DNA of 64,000 nucleotides, taken from contig JAVLUZ010000814.1 in the NCBI GenBank assembly GCA_036768485.1, positions 62,001 to 126,000 of the forward strand, written 5' to 3'. Source of the DNA: Mermis nigrescens. Its lineage: Eukaryota; Nematoda; Enoplea; Mermithida; Mermithidae. Position numbers and translations under genes: made by a program. Positions 34,201 to 42,603 of the stretch are shown in pieces (position 1 is the first letter of the stretch; every line of letters starts with the position of its first letter). The notes under the pieces are model-generated. The model had not been told where the DNA came from. It did no database searches and was given only the letters and a program-made list of their open reading frames with translations.

Positions 34201-35069
34201 GGTTGGTGGAACGTTATAATCGCACCTTGATTGATGGTTTGTCTAAGCTGAGTGCGCGATCCCAGTATGATTGGGAGCAATTTCTACCTTTCGCATTATT
34301 TGCATATCGTGCGACTCCGCAATCATCAACTAACATATCTCCTTTTGAAATGCTTTATGGTCGCGAACCAGCATTTCCACTTGACACTTTACTCATAAAT
34401 GACTTCGTAATAAATCCGAATTTACCATCTGTTGCGGAAAAATACGTCATTGATTTAAAGCTGACTTTACAAGATCTACATGAGATTGCGTCTCAAAATT
34501 TAACTCAAGCGCGTAAGCAGCAAAAATCGCAATATGACAAGTCCGTAACGCACACAAATTTTAATCTCTCGGATATAGTCTATCTTAATAATACCTCAGT
34601 CATTCAACCCGAAATCGGTAAACTATCACCCAAGCGTGTTGGACCATATAGAATTATCGACTTACCTACGCCTGAAACTGCGAAAATCGCATATGTCTAT
34701 AATCCTCTCATCACTCACCTCGTCCACAGGAATAGACTTCTGCCTGAGCCTAAACTACCTTATTCTGACTTAATTGTGGAAAAACACGCGTACGTCCCTG
34801 GCGATTTTGTGTTGGTAAAATTACCACATCGCCCTCTTGCCCCGGCAGTAGTCATAAGTTTTGAGGATTTACCGGGCAGGGAACAAAAAGCTAAGGACTG
34901 CGCGCCTATACGTTTATTAAATGGCTCTAAAACAGCACATGCCGTACCATTATCTAATGTTTTTCCTTTTGCAGACCCATGGCTGCACAAGGTACCCCAA
35001 GCAAGGAGGCATTGCTGGAGGCAGCTGGTCGCCGATGCAAATTTGAGGGGCGTGATCCCGCGTCCCTAG
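31275..35069 (+). CDS. pol: pol: reverse transcriptase, RNase H and integrase (Ty3/gypsy type)
   Basis: A 1264-residue ORF. Residues 1-25 or so hold the end of the protease (LLGYDFC). RT occupies about 235-430: LDLKSGYWQIPL, FGLKNAPADFQ and the catalytic YIDD at 388-391. RNase H follows at about 530-655, with Asp539 in TTDASNYALGAIL, SEKEALAVVWAI and TDHQALTWL. Integrase has an N-terminal zinc module beginning His815 (HX4... then CRNCDVC), a catalytic core with Asp884, Asp943 and Glu979 (35 residues between the last two) and a C-terminal GPY-type motif near 1120. RT-RNase H-integrase order is that of Ty3/gypsy (Metaviridae) rather than copia. No chromodomain is recognised. The final 91 bp overlap the next ORF in a different frame. 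The ORF itself is uninterrupted, so damage is confined to the protease junction. Confidence 0.95.
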   Translation: MTLTIAEQSISTSVSIIDHLPEDMLLGYDFCESALMWVNPIERCAFINGIKINLLSSHEKLQFRAKPNTTTSGVVCVHVSLPEPVIIQPRHELITPGYISHGSCNFDFALFEPNPDFMEKTSLFVAPSIVDASQPLIPVRVCNISKAPIRIDSGEIIGSLTSDAEVVSHVSSFDDRTPELFASINKALNGSAVDSRQQQQIRELCLKYDSIFALKNEPLGRTPLMKHHIDTGDNPPVVGKTYRVEHSRRESMQKIINEMLADKIIRPTTSPWASPLFLIGKKDGSLRPVVDYRRLNDVTKTQVYPLPQLDDYFDTLGNAAYFSTLDLKSGYWQIPLDNKSREKTAFICPVGHYEFEVLPFGLKNAPADFQRLMELVLAGLNWKSCLVYIDDIIIFSRTFKEHLKDLENVFIALKKANLRVKPDKCHLAHAEVKFLGHSISAMGIAPDMSKVADLISFPVPKTVKSLQKFLGLVQWFKKFVKDLAKIAKPLFHLLRKDVEFCWKAEHQTAFELLKKAFTSPPILQLPKFDDEHQFILTTDASNYALGAILTQKHLPSKNRFILSYASRVLNSAKCNYATSEKEALAVVWAIKHYRHYLYGKKFIVETDHQALTWLVNVKDPSSRLRRWGLKLQEYEYDIVYVPGAYNCAADLLSRHPKYDHAERKYKLERKNVVNIANLESEDSESDDESVPPDRSRDNAPTAPINHPNAQNNNPTAQTDPTNTKPPTFRERLLLTDAEKAKMLTPARLLAEQRADDELHKIRIALNDLTTKKYRDEFFLVNDVLFCRFQPKRSPTVVHQIVIPKSLRRFILTEFHDSIFGAHFSSRKILPAIQMRYWWPRMENDVIAWCRNCDVCLQRKVALNSTSVPLQPIEVSAPFELIACDCLHMPRSPSGNDQIVVFMDYFTKYVEAFAVSDIKATTIANLLLREIIPRYGVPKKFLTDQGSNFTSTLISEVCKLLNVQKIFTTPYHPQCDGLVERYNRTLIDGLSKLSARSQYDWEQFLPFALFAYRATPQSSTNISPFEMLYGREPAFPLDTLLINDFVINPNLPSVAEKYVIDLKLTLQDLHEIASQNLTQARKQQKSQYDKSVTHTNFNLSDIVYLNNTSVIQPEIGKLSPKRVGPYRIIDLPTPETAKIAYVYNPLITHLVHRNRLLPEPKLPYSDLIVEKHAYVPGDFVLVKLPHRPLAPAVVISFEDLPGREQKAKDCAPIRLLNGSKTAHAVPLSNVFPFADPWLHKVPQARRHCWRQLVADANLRGVIPRP
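34957..34974 (+). promoter_or_regulatory. Candidate 3' splice site for the post-pol ORF
   Basis: Pyrimidine-rich tgtttttccttttgcag ends at 34974, four bases before the ATG at 34979. A splice acceptor just upstream of the third ORF is how errantiviral env genes are expressed. A donor in the leader (for example near 28108) is plausible but unproved. Confidence 0.55.
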
Positions 35070-37810
35070 ATGAGTTTCGTTCGGCTTTGACCAATATGGC
35101 GTTGGAGCGGGGGTTGGTTGTACCAGACCCGCTGCCACAAAATGACAATAGTCGTGTTGGCGGTTTAGAGGCACTCACCGCAAAAATGATAAAACATAAA
35201 GCAACACATATAGCCACAAATCATAGTAAACGTATTAACGACCAAGAGCTCTGGTGGGAGAACAGATTTGATAGATTTCCTTTGGCAACCCTACGCGTGC
35301 CAAAGAATAGACTTCTATCCACTGTTCTAGTCACCACCGATCAGGAGTCTTTTGGGGCCATTTTGGCTTTAATCCAACCATCAAACATGACAAATGGCAC
35401 ATTATTCTTAGGCTACGATTCCGAATTTGTTAATGACAGAAAAGGCAGAGGTTATAAGACCTGGGATCTGCGTTTTAAGCAGCTGTGTCCCACCTATCAG
35501 GACCTCCATGGCCCATTCGTACGCTACGTCCAAGTTGCGAGCGCGAACGGTCATGTGTTCTGTTGGGACCTTGCGAAGTTCCCACAACCTCCGTTTGGGC
35601 TTCACCAGTTGCTCAAAACGCGTTTACCAAACGTGTATATGGTTTGTTATGACCCGACGCAAGATCGACTTGCGTACTTTCATGTTTACGGGCCAACTTT
35701 TGAGGAAATCTTGGCGATTCCTGACGCCGAAATTCGCAACAAACTGCACTGGAAAGATCCGTTCAGTGCGAATTTTATCGATATTCAGCCCTTGGCGAGA
35801 GCGTTTACTCGTCGTTTACGTATCACAGCGCGTTCGCACACGTTAAAGCGCTTGGCTGAATTCTTCTTTGATATGCATATTGATCCAAACGCGCCTGATA
35901 ATTTTGGACAGGCGTGGAGTTTACCCTTAACTCGGGATATGCAACATTATTTAGCGATGGATGCCCTCATAACTATCGATGTTTTTATATTGATAGAAGG
36001 TTGTTCACAAAATAATCGCATAACCGACGATAGGAAACCTATGCCTATTTCCTTTAAAGGCGATGAAGGGCACGTTAAAGCTAGCGGCCCGAAAGCCAAA
36101 GTACGTATACCGTTGTCGTCTAGTAAACCACCACGAGGCCAGTCGACCAGCACGGCGACTGAAGTCGAAGTTGATTCTGATGGCGGAGAATTACTCAGAG
36201 TTGAGGACTTTTACGGACCAGCTCCGCAACCGCCAGCAGCCATAGCTGCAGCCACCACCGTTGCCTCTGTAACGGAAGCGTTGGCTCACGCTAATGTTTT
36301 TGACAATCCTGACCTGCAAGTTCAGGGTTTGCAGGCCGTTGCCGACTCAGTTTCGGGTCCGGTCCATGCACCTGATACTGAACCTAAGTCCAAACCAACT
36401 ACCTCAAGTACCCCAGCCTCTGCGATTTCTTCGCAGACCAATATTCCTTACGATTCCCCTATGGTTGATGTAGAACCATCTATTTCCACTGAGGACGACG
36501 ATTTATCTCCTAAACGCTTGGTGATGGCGTTATCTGACGCTGAAGCGGAAAGACAAGCAAACTTGTCGCCACCGCGTGTAACACGCGCGGCAATGGCTCA
36601 AAAAGGGGCTGCTACCGTTGCGCAACCGATTGTCTCACAATCGCTTGCGGCGGATCAGCAGGCACCCTTGGGCATCAGTTCGCTCATACCTTTACCGACT
36701 TCTCAGCCGGATTGGGCAGAGCGTCAAGCTGACCCTGATGTTATCATGACAGAGATTATAGGCTTTCCGCCGTTACCACAACGCACACTACCCGCACATG
36801 AAGTACCGCAAGTAGCGTTGTACACGCAAGTCGCGTCCCATTCCGCGCCACAAGGCGTGCCGAGCTCAGTGGCACTTACTTCTCGTTTTACGGCTCCTAT
36901 GGCCATGACGGGAGTCTCGAGTACTGTAGCAAATATTCAACCACAGGTTACTCAAAATCAACCACCAAATCTGGAAGTCGCAATACCTGCGCATATTCAA
37001 GCCATTCGCGAACGTATTTCCGCGGAAGAAAGCGCGAGAGTGCAAAATTGCTCGCGTTACGTGCAGCACTTTTTCACCATGATGGAAACTATGACGCGTG
37101 AACCACCGTGCGTTATTGCTCCAGTCGTATTGCACGAGTTACGTTCTTATCTGGGTGAGGTCGCAGGAACGCGTTTGTACGACCAGTTGGTCGAGTGTGC
37201 CCAAGTGTACTTCGACCGAGTGTACGCAGCACATCTGCACTACGCGGCTACGACCGACACACCCTCGCGTCCTTTAGTATGGTCTACAATTGCACAGCCT
37301 TTGGCTGATGTCGACCGTGCACCCGCACCTCAATTTATCAGCAAAATGAGCGTTTTTAACCGATTGTTTTACCCAGACCAATATTTTGTGCGCATACGGT
37401 TCTTTATTACAACCGGAATGATGCTGTATGAAGTTCCACTACAGTATTTGGTCGTGCACCCACACCTCAATGCACCGAGTGAGGTGATCAATGGCGTTGC
37501 ACATCAGGTTCTTCCAGAGTTCTATCCGCACAGGATGTCTCCAGCGCCTGATCATCTAGCGCCAATCTTAATATCGACGCGTCAGATGGTCGATATTTTC
37601 GATACTTTCCGTGAATTTCAATCATTATATGATTCGGAGTATCGTCACATGACGATCTTCTCATCAATAGACGTCATGCGCGCTACAGTGTTATTGGAAT
37701 TTTTGGACAGGAAGTTCCACTTCTTTGCGTATGCCTACGGCAATGCCGCGATAGGCTGGCGCATGGTGGAGCAGTTACGTCGCATGTTGCGCGTAGCTTT
37801 CCTTGAGTGA
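34979..37810 (+). CDS. Post-pol ORF with DEDDy 3'-5' exonuclease domain
   Basis: A 943-residue ORF in the env position of the retrotransposon. Residues about 138-340 read as a DEDDy exonuclease (RNase D/WRN-exonuclease superfamily). Motif I is Asp147 and Glu149 in LGYDSEF. Motif II is best placed at Asp229 in PTQDRLAYF. There is a conserved-looking FIDIQPLAR strand (Asp268), then LKRLAEFFF. Motif III is HYLAMDALITIDVF, with Tyr324 and Asp328 in the YX3D arrangement. All catalytic positions are present. Residues about 345-690 are Pro/Ala/Ser/Thr-rich and probably disordered; 690-943 look folded but unrecognised. I see no signal peptide, furin site or membrane segment, so this is not an envelope protein. 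The family removes nucleotides from 3' ends of DNA or RNA using two metal ions; the role here is unknown. Processing cDNA or primer ends, or opposing host RNA silencing, are only guesses. The start ATG is supported by the acceptor-like site just upstream. Confidence 0.82.
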   Translation: MAAQGTPSKEALLEAAGRRCKFEGRDPASLDEFRSALTNMALERGLVVPDPLPQNDNSRVGGLEALTAKMIKHKATHIATNHSKRINDQELWWENRFDRFPLATLRVPKNRLLSTVLVTTDQESFGAILALIQPSNMTNGTLFLGYDSEFVNDRKGRGYKTWDLRFKQLCPTYQDLHGPFVRYVQVASANGHVFCWDLAKFPQPPFGLHQLLKTRLPNVYMVCYDPTQDRLAYFHVYGPTFEEILAIPDAEIRNKLHWKDPFSANFIDIQPLARAFTRRLRITARSHTLKRLAEFFFDMHIDPNAPDNFGQAWSLPLTRDMQHYLAMDALITIDVFILIEGCSQNNRITDDRKPMPISFKGDEGHVKASGPKAKVRIPLSSSKPPRGQSTSTATEVEVDSDGGELLRVEDFYGPAPQPPAAIAAATTVASVTEALAHANVFDNPDLQVQGLQAVADSVSGPVHAPDTEPKSKPTTSSTPASAISSQTNIPYDSPMVDVEPSISTEDDDLSPKRLVMALSDAEAERQANLSPPRVTRAAMAQKGAATVAQPIVSQSLAADQQAPLGISSLIPLPTSQPDWAERQADPDVIMTEIIGFPPLPQRTLPAHEVPQVALYTQVASHSAPQGVPSSVALTSRFTAPMAMTGVSSTVANIQPQVTQNQPPNLEVAIPAHIQAIRERISAEESARVQNCSRYVQHFFTMMETMTREPPCVIAPVVLHELRSYLGEVAGTRLYDQLVECAQVYFDRVYAAHLHYAATTDTPSRPLVWSTIAQPLADVDRAPAPQFISKMSVFNRLFYPDQYFVRIRFFITTGMMLYEVPLQYLVVHPHLNAPSEVINGVAHQVLPEFYPHRMSPAPDHLAPILISTRQMVDIFDTFREFQSLYDSEYRHMTIFSSIDVMRATVLLEFLDRKFHFFAYAYGNAAIGWRMVEQLRRMLRVAFLE

Positions 37811-39140
37811 ATCTTATACACCTTCGCCAAGTGAGGCCTTCCCGGAATTCCCGGAGTTAACGGCACGAATCAAAAGTCCACATGTTTTACATAACATGAT
37901 TCGGCAAATTCGGTTAGCAACCGACCCGCCACTTGAAGTGCCGGTTCAGTTTGACCGTTTCCGAGGTCAACAAAAATCTGTGTTTTACCTGAAACACCAA
38001 ATTCAAGGTGAATTAGAGAAAATTCGAAAAGAAAGACGGCAGGCATCCTCGCAGGACCCGAGCGGATCCTCAGCGAGCCTTGATATGCCAGAAGTCGATC
38101 TTTCTCTGGAGGCACAAATTGAAATGCGTAGAGCACGCATGACGATCGAGCAACGCGATTGTGAGAATTTGGCGACGGAAATGCCAAGGCGTGCGACGAA
38201 GTTACGCGCCGCCGGTTCTCTCGCTGAATCATCAGAAGTTCGTCATATGTCAGAAGACAAACATAAGGCTAAATTGAATCGATTTTACGATACGAAATCC
38301 GAGCACACTTTGCGTCGGTTAAAAAATTTGGAAAAGCAACGAGTCAGAAGACTTGTTCAAGCTGAAGTTGCAGCTAAATTAAGAGCGCGTTTAGGCCAAA
38401 AGGGATCTAGGCGGCAAGAACCGCAATCATCCCGGCAACGCTATGCTCAAACGCATCATCGCTCACAATCACAAGTACAACAGCAGACACAAGTAAAACC
38501 GCATATACAGCAACACACACGACCGCAGACCCAACCGCGGCAACAGCAAGCATTCACGGAATCGCGTGAGCGTTCCGAGGCGTATTCACAGGCCGATGCT
38601 GGTCATCTGTCGCGCTCGCGACAGCAGCAGCCTTATGAATATCGCCGTCAGCCTCAGTCGAACCGCGGAACTCATCGGGGCCGGTCACAATCCCGTCAAC
38701 GTCCGCAATGGGATCAGTCGTATTGCTCACCGTTGGAACAAGGTCAATCAGCCACCGGGGTCTATCAGCCACAACCTCGACCAGGTCCACTTTTGCCTAA
38801 ACCGTGGCCTGTTACGCAACAACAACAGCGTCCACGCAAATCTTCACGTGAACAAACTTATGGTTTTACGCCGGAGCAATTATTTACGCCGGTACAATCT
38901 ATACCGCGTCGTTACGCGGATGACTACGAGGACGACGACAATTTTGAGGACGACGATCGACCAGTCGATCCACATCGGCGCTTACGCCAACATATGTACG
39001 GGCGTAGGCAATTGCCATACCAGTATCGCGAGCGTTCGAATACGCGTCGCGAACCTGAATCGGATCAAGAGTATTTTCAACGTCAACGACGTCGCGGAAA
39101 ACCGTATGGCTCGAAGGCCAATTATCAGGATCGATATTAA
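37803..39140 (+). CDS. Second post-pol ORF, Gln/Arg-rich, unknown function
   Basis: A 445-codon open frame that overlaps the end of the exonuclease ORF by 8 bases (+1 frame). It has no ATG near its beginning; the first codon after the upstream stop region is about 37797. Residues 1-110 look ordered (starting SESYTPSPSEAFPEFPEL). About 110-200 is highly charged and probably helical or coiled coil. About 200-360 is Gln/Arg/Ser/His-rich, followed by an acidic run (DDYEDDDNFEDDD) and a basic tail. The composition suggests nucleic-acid binding. The long open frame argues for past selection. It may be a carboxy-terminal extension of the exonuclease protein reached by frameshifting, a separate product from reinitiation, or part of one ancestral ORF split by an indel. 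No family recognised. Confidence 0.6.
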   Translation: MSESYTPSPSEAFPEFPELTARIKSPHVLHNMIRQIRLATDPPLEVPVQFDRFRGQQKSVFYLKHQIQGELEKIRKERRQASSQDPSGSSASLDMPEVDLSLEAQIEMRRARMTIEQRDCENLATEMPRRATKLRAAGSLAESSEVRHMSEDKHKAKLNRFYDTKSEHTLRRLKNLEKQRVRRLVQAEVAAKLRARLGQKGSRRQEPQSSRQRYAQTHHRSQSQVQQQTQVKPHIQQHTRPQTQPRQQQAFTESRERSEAYSQADAGHLSRSRQQQPYEYRRQPQSNRGTHRGRSQSRQRPQWDQSYCSPLEQGQSATGVYQPQPRPGPLLPKPWPVTQQQQRPRKSSREQTYGFTPEQLFTPVQSIPRRYADDYEDDDNFEDDDRPVDPHRRLRQHMYGRRQLPYQYRERSNTRREPESDQEYFQRQRRRGKPYGSKANYQDRY

Positions 39141-39934
39141 TTCACAAGTTCGACGTACAGAACTTTTTGGAACTCTGCGTTTGGCGTCGAATTCGACCAG
39201 CAGCTTTTTCGTCATTTTTCGTTTTTCGTCCTGATGTGGATTCCAGGACTTCACGTATCGTTTATTTCCTGTGTATTTTTTCTCTTGTCATTTTTTCTCT
39301 TGCTGTAAAAATTTTTCTTTGATGGTGCTCTTGCTTTTTCCCCGTTATCTCGCATAATTTGCCATTTTTTCTCGTTTTTATTGTTACCTCGTGTTTTAAC
39401 TCGTCAGTGTCTTTAATTTTGCTCAGCATAATCTTGCCTTATCATTCCGTGTCTTAATTTTTCTTTTGCTCAATTAGCGGTGTTACTATTATGGTACCTT
39501 AACTCTTTAACGGACAAGGGGTTAATTTATACCCAATCTTTAAACTTTTTCAATTCAAAATTTTTCTCATTACCCGGGGACTGAAGGAGGCTAATGGGAC
39601 AGCATAATCGAATATTATGCAATGCTGTCCAAGACCGGAGTTCATCATTACTCGGGCAACAATATAGTTCTACCTAGCGCCATTGAGAGTGTTGCTCGAG
39701 AGTTTCCTGAGTGCGAACGAGGTCATGCGTTGACCGTTATTTGTTATCGTTATTTGTTATTTTTTCGTTCTTTTATTTTCGTTTTTCACGTTCGCTCAGG
39801 ATGAGGCGTTGCGGACGCCAGAGTAGAGGCGTTGCAAACGCCGGAGTGCCGAGTTGTAGAAGCGTTGTAGACGCTAGTGGCGTTGGTGTACCCCCGAAAA
39901 ATTCTCCACTTCGTTTCAAATTTTTTTTCTATAC
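39141..39934 (+). other. Retrotransposon 3' untranslated region
   Basis: About 800 bp between the last ORF and the polypurine tract, T-rich to 39560 and then mixed. Small ORFs here have no domain. Confidence 0.6.
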
Positions 39935-39943
39935 GTGGGGGAG
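39935..39943 (+). promoter_or_regulatory. Polypurine tract
   Basis: gtgggggag immediately precedes the 3' LTR start. In LTR elements such a tract primes plus-strand DNA synthesis. Confidence 0.75.
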
Positions 39944-40367
39944 TGTAACTGCGAGAGTTACACGTTTAGGCAGAACTCGCCTTAGCAGTTCGCGGTAGCC
40001 ATAACATAGCCAATACTAGTAGCTATCTACGATAGTGCACTGTGGGCTATGCCTTCGGTCTTCCCATTATTTCCCCAATTTTCAATAATAAAAAACATCT
40101 AAGATACTTGTCCGGTAGCATAGAGTTAAGTGTATGATAATAGTAATTGTTTCATGCATACCGCTTGTGTAATCGATAACATTCGATCTGAGATAAAAGT
40201 GATTCAGTATTACGTTAATTTGATCTTTGTTTATTTTACTGTAATGGTCTCTTGAGGCCAATGTAGTTAGTGTTGCTGGGCAGTCTTGTTGGCCGTCGTA
40301 CGATTGTATAGTGCGTACGTTTTCGTTTTCTTTTTGCTTTATTGTTGTAGTCCGGCAGCTAGGCCGT
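39944..40367 (+). repeat. 3' LTR of family A, truncated
   Basis: Matches the first 423 bases of the 5' LTR (MITE excluded), starting TGTAACTGCGAGAGTTACAC, and stops at aggccgt. It lacks the AATAAA and the U5 end found in the 5' copy. The next bases belong to the tandem-repeat sequence otherwise found in the foldback arms. Confidence 0.9.
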
Positions 40368-40655
40368 ACTTTCGAGTCATCAATACTCAGTTGTCCACAT
40401 GCCGCATTATAAATGTCCCAAAATTTGTCCTATGTTATAACGTTACACAAAAACTTTACACCTTCTTTACACAGTCAGTTTTGAGTTTCAAGAAAAACAA
40501 AAACACAAGGGCAGCGAATTTTTTTATTATCTTTCTTTTAAAAAAACCGCACCTTCCAGAAGTGTCCCGTTATAGCTGTAGGGGGTGCACAGGTGTTAGG
40601 GGTACCCAAGTATATTATAGGTACGCGCTAACGCGCTACCTATGATTTATGACCG
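40368..40655 (+). repeat. Fragment of the foldback-arm repeat
   Basis: Matches 7590-7740 in order: gttataacgttac, ctttacacagtc, aaaaacaaaaacac, ttttattatctttctt, then gctaacgcgctacctatgat. It is followed by a TAGTCTG-type MITE end (gtgtgaaacagactatag). Confidence 0.75.
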
Positions 40656-40697
40656 AGGTTGTGTGAAACAGACTATAGAAAAAATTTATGTAACTAG

Positions 40698-42022
40698 TGT
40701 AACTGCGAGAGTTACACGGTGCGAACTCGTCCCATTAGTTCGCACAGGCCTACCGACAACAGCTTGGTACTGTGTCGGTTAACATAGCCATTTGCGAGTT
40801 GACATCTGCGGATGATTGAGCTCGTGGATATGCCTTCAGTTCTCATACAAATCCCTTATTTTTATTACAAAATCTTCCGGTAAAACAGAATTAAGTACCT
40901 ATATGATAATAGTAATTGTTTTACTTGTTACCGCTTATTGTACTATCGTATGAGTCGATTTGAGAGTAATCTTGGTTAATGTTAGTTTGTCTTAAACTTC
41001 AGTTTTACTGTATTGATCCCATGATGGGATGTTAGTTGGAGTTGAGTTTTCGACGAAGTAGTCGTTTGTTTCTTTTTATCGTTTAGCGATATTGTTGTTT
41101 GCTTCCCGGTATCCGCCGTGTGTATATAATCGAAATAAAATTATAAAATCCACCTATGGGTGAATTATACCGAGGGTGAGATTGGCCGGACCCGACCGTC
41201 GAGGATTTCTGAGTTTTTGGTGGAGAGGATAGGTAAATAGTTTTCATTTATTTATTTCGTTCAAAATTTAATATTCTTTTCTCAACCCAAAAATGGTGAA
41301 AAACATTATCTAATTATTTATGATGATTGATCAGTCTAGAGCTCGTTGGTGTTGTTTTCAAACTTCATTGTGCTAGGTACATTAGGAACCAAAACATTTC
41401 GAATCAAGTGTAAACTTTGAAAACAAGTTAATTTATCAACTTGAGCAGGGTTGAGATGGGTGAACTGACCTCGCGGCAATTCCGGGATTTAGGTAGGTAC
41501 TTGTAGGATCTAGGGCGTAGCTGCTAAGACTCCCGACGAAAGTGCAGTCAGCAATATTAGGACTGAGGGAGTCGAAGCCGTAGGTCTACAAGGGTTCAGA
41601 AGATCGAAGTTGTTAGCGACTACGCGATCGGAACCAGCGCTAAGAGCAGCTAGGTACTTATGTAAGTAAATCCCGAAGGCAAATGTCAGGCCCGTTCGTA
41701 TCTGTGCCGATTCAGTAGGTACAGTGCAGAACCACACTTGGGCGTGGGGGGTTTTGGGGGTATGCACCCCCCCCCCCAGAAACCAAAATACCCCCCCAGA
41801 AATCAAAATACCCCCCCCAGAATTCAATTTTTGAAAATTTTTTTCGTGTTTTTCGCAATTTTTTGATGCCAATGGATAGTGCTTGATGAGAAACGTCGAA
41901 AAATGGTGTTTTTATCGCCATACCACCATTTTTAAGGTCATTTTTCGACCTTCAAAAAAATCTTGCACCCCCCCCCAGAATTTTCTTGCTGCCCACGTAT
42001 GGTGCGAACCCCTACATTTACA
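40698..42022 (+). repeat. Solo LTR of sister family B
   Basis: Starts TGTAACTGCGAGAGTTACAC, ends ACATTTACA, and is flanked by a perfect 4-bp duplication ctag (40694-40697 and 42023-42026). It is alignable along its length with the 5' LTR at 26333 but clearly diverged. A TATATAA (41115) and AATAAA are visible in the region around 41115-41135. It contains a family 1 MITE. The absence of internal sequence implies LTR-LTR recombination after insertion. Confidence 0.9.
41733..42001 (-). mobile_element. hAT-type MITE, family 1, inserted in the solo LTR
   Basis: Opposite orientation to the copy at 26588: begins CACACTTGGGCGTGGGG and ends GCTGCCCACGTATG. Flanks gtgcagaac/gtgcgaac differ by one indel. 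Independent of the insertion in the 5' LTR (different site). Confidence 0.88.
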
Positions 42023-42026
42023 CTAG

Positions 42027-42603
42027 GTACCACAATTCTCTTTTCTAAACCTGTATGCCAGGGATAAAGGGTAACTGGCAAGAAACGTCGAGTCTCACGG
42101 GGGTTAGGTCCAATTTGCAGTCGTAAACACGGGCGTAGGTACCCGAGATCATTCTAAGAGCAAAATCGCCCCGGCTAGCAGCAAATAAACTTGTACTTGC
42201 GGTGTCCCCTGCGTATTCTCGTCTTCATTCAGGTATAGCGGCATCCTCCTAGGCAAGGGAGCCTTACTTTGCAAATCTCGTGGCAACCCAAGAGGGTGAA
42301 GCGACACATTTTCATAAGTAAGCGTATGGCATACGTTTATGTAACCGTACCTATGTACTTAGTGTAACAGAGGTGCTACTACACAATTTGAAATTGATAC
42401 TTTGAACTTAAACCCGTGAGCTTAATGTTATATTGTTTCTCAATTATATGGAATATTAGCGCAGAAGGTGAGCAAGAGCCTGAGTAGTCGGTTAGTACTA
42501 CACACGCGATACAGAGCGGAAGATCCGGGAAACCGGTGCGGGTAAAATTTTGCTCACGTAACGGAAGGAATGCGGCGCCGACCGTAACATTAGTTTCATT
42601 TAA
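42027..42603. other. Spacer after the solo LTR, nothing recognised
   Basis: More GC-balanced than its surroundings. No ORF with domain content. The end (tagtttcatttaaaaactg) approaches TAGTCTG-family terminus vocabulary. Confidence 0.35.

Noticed and set aside
34979..37810. Possible retroviral envelope gene because of its position after pol
   Set aside because: No signal peptide, cleavage site, heptad region or membrane anchor; the recognisable domain is an exonuclease.
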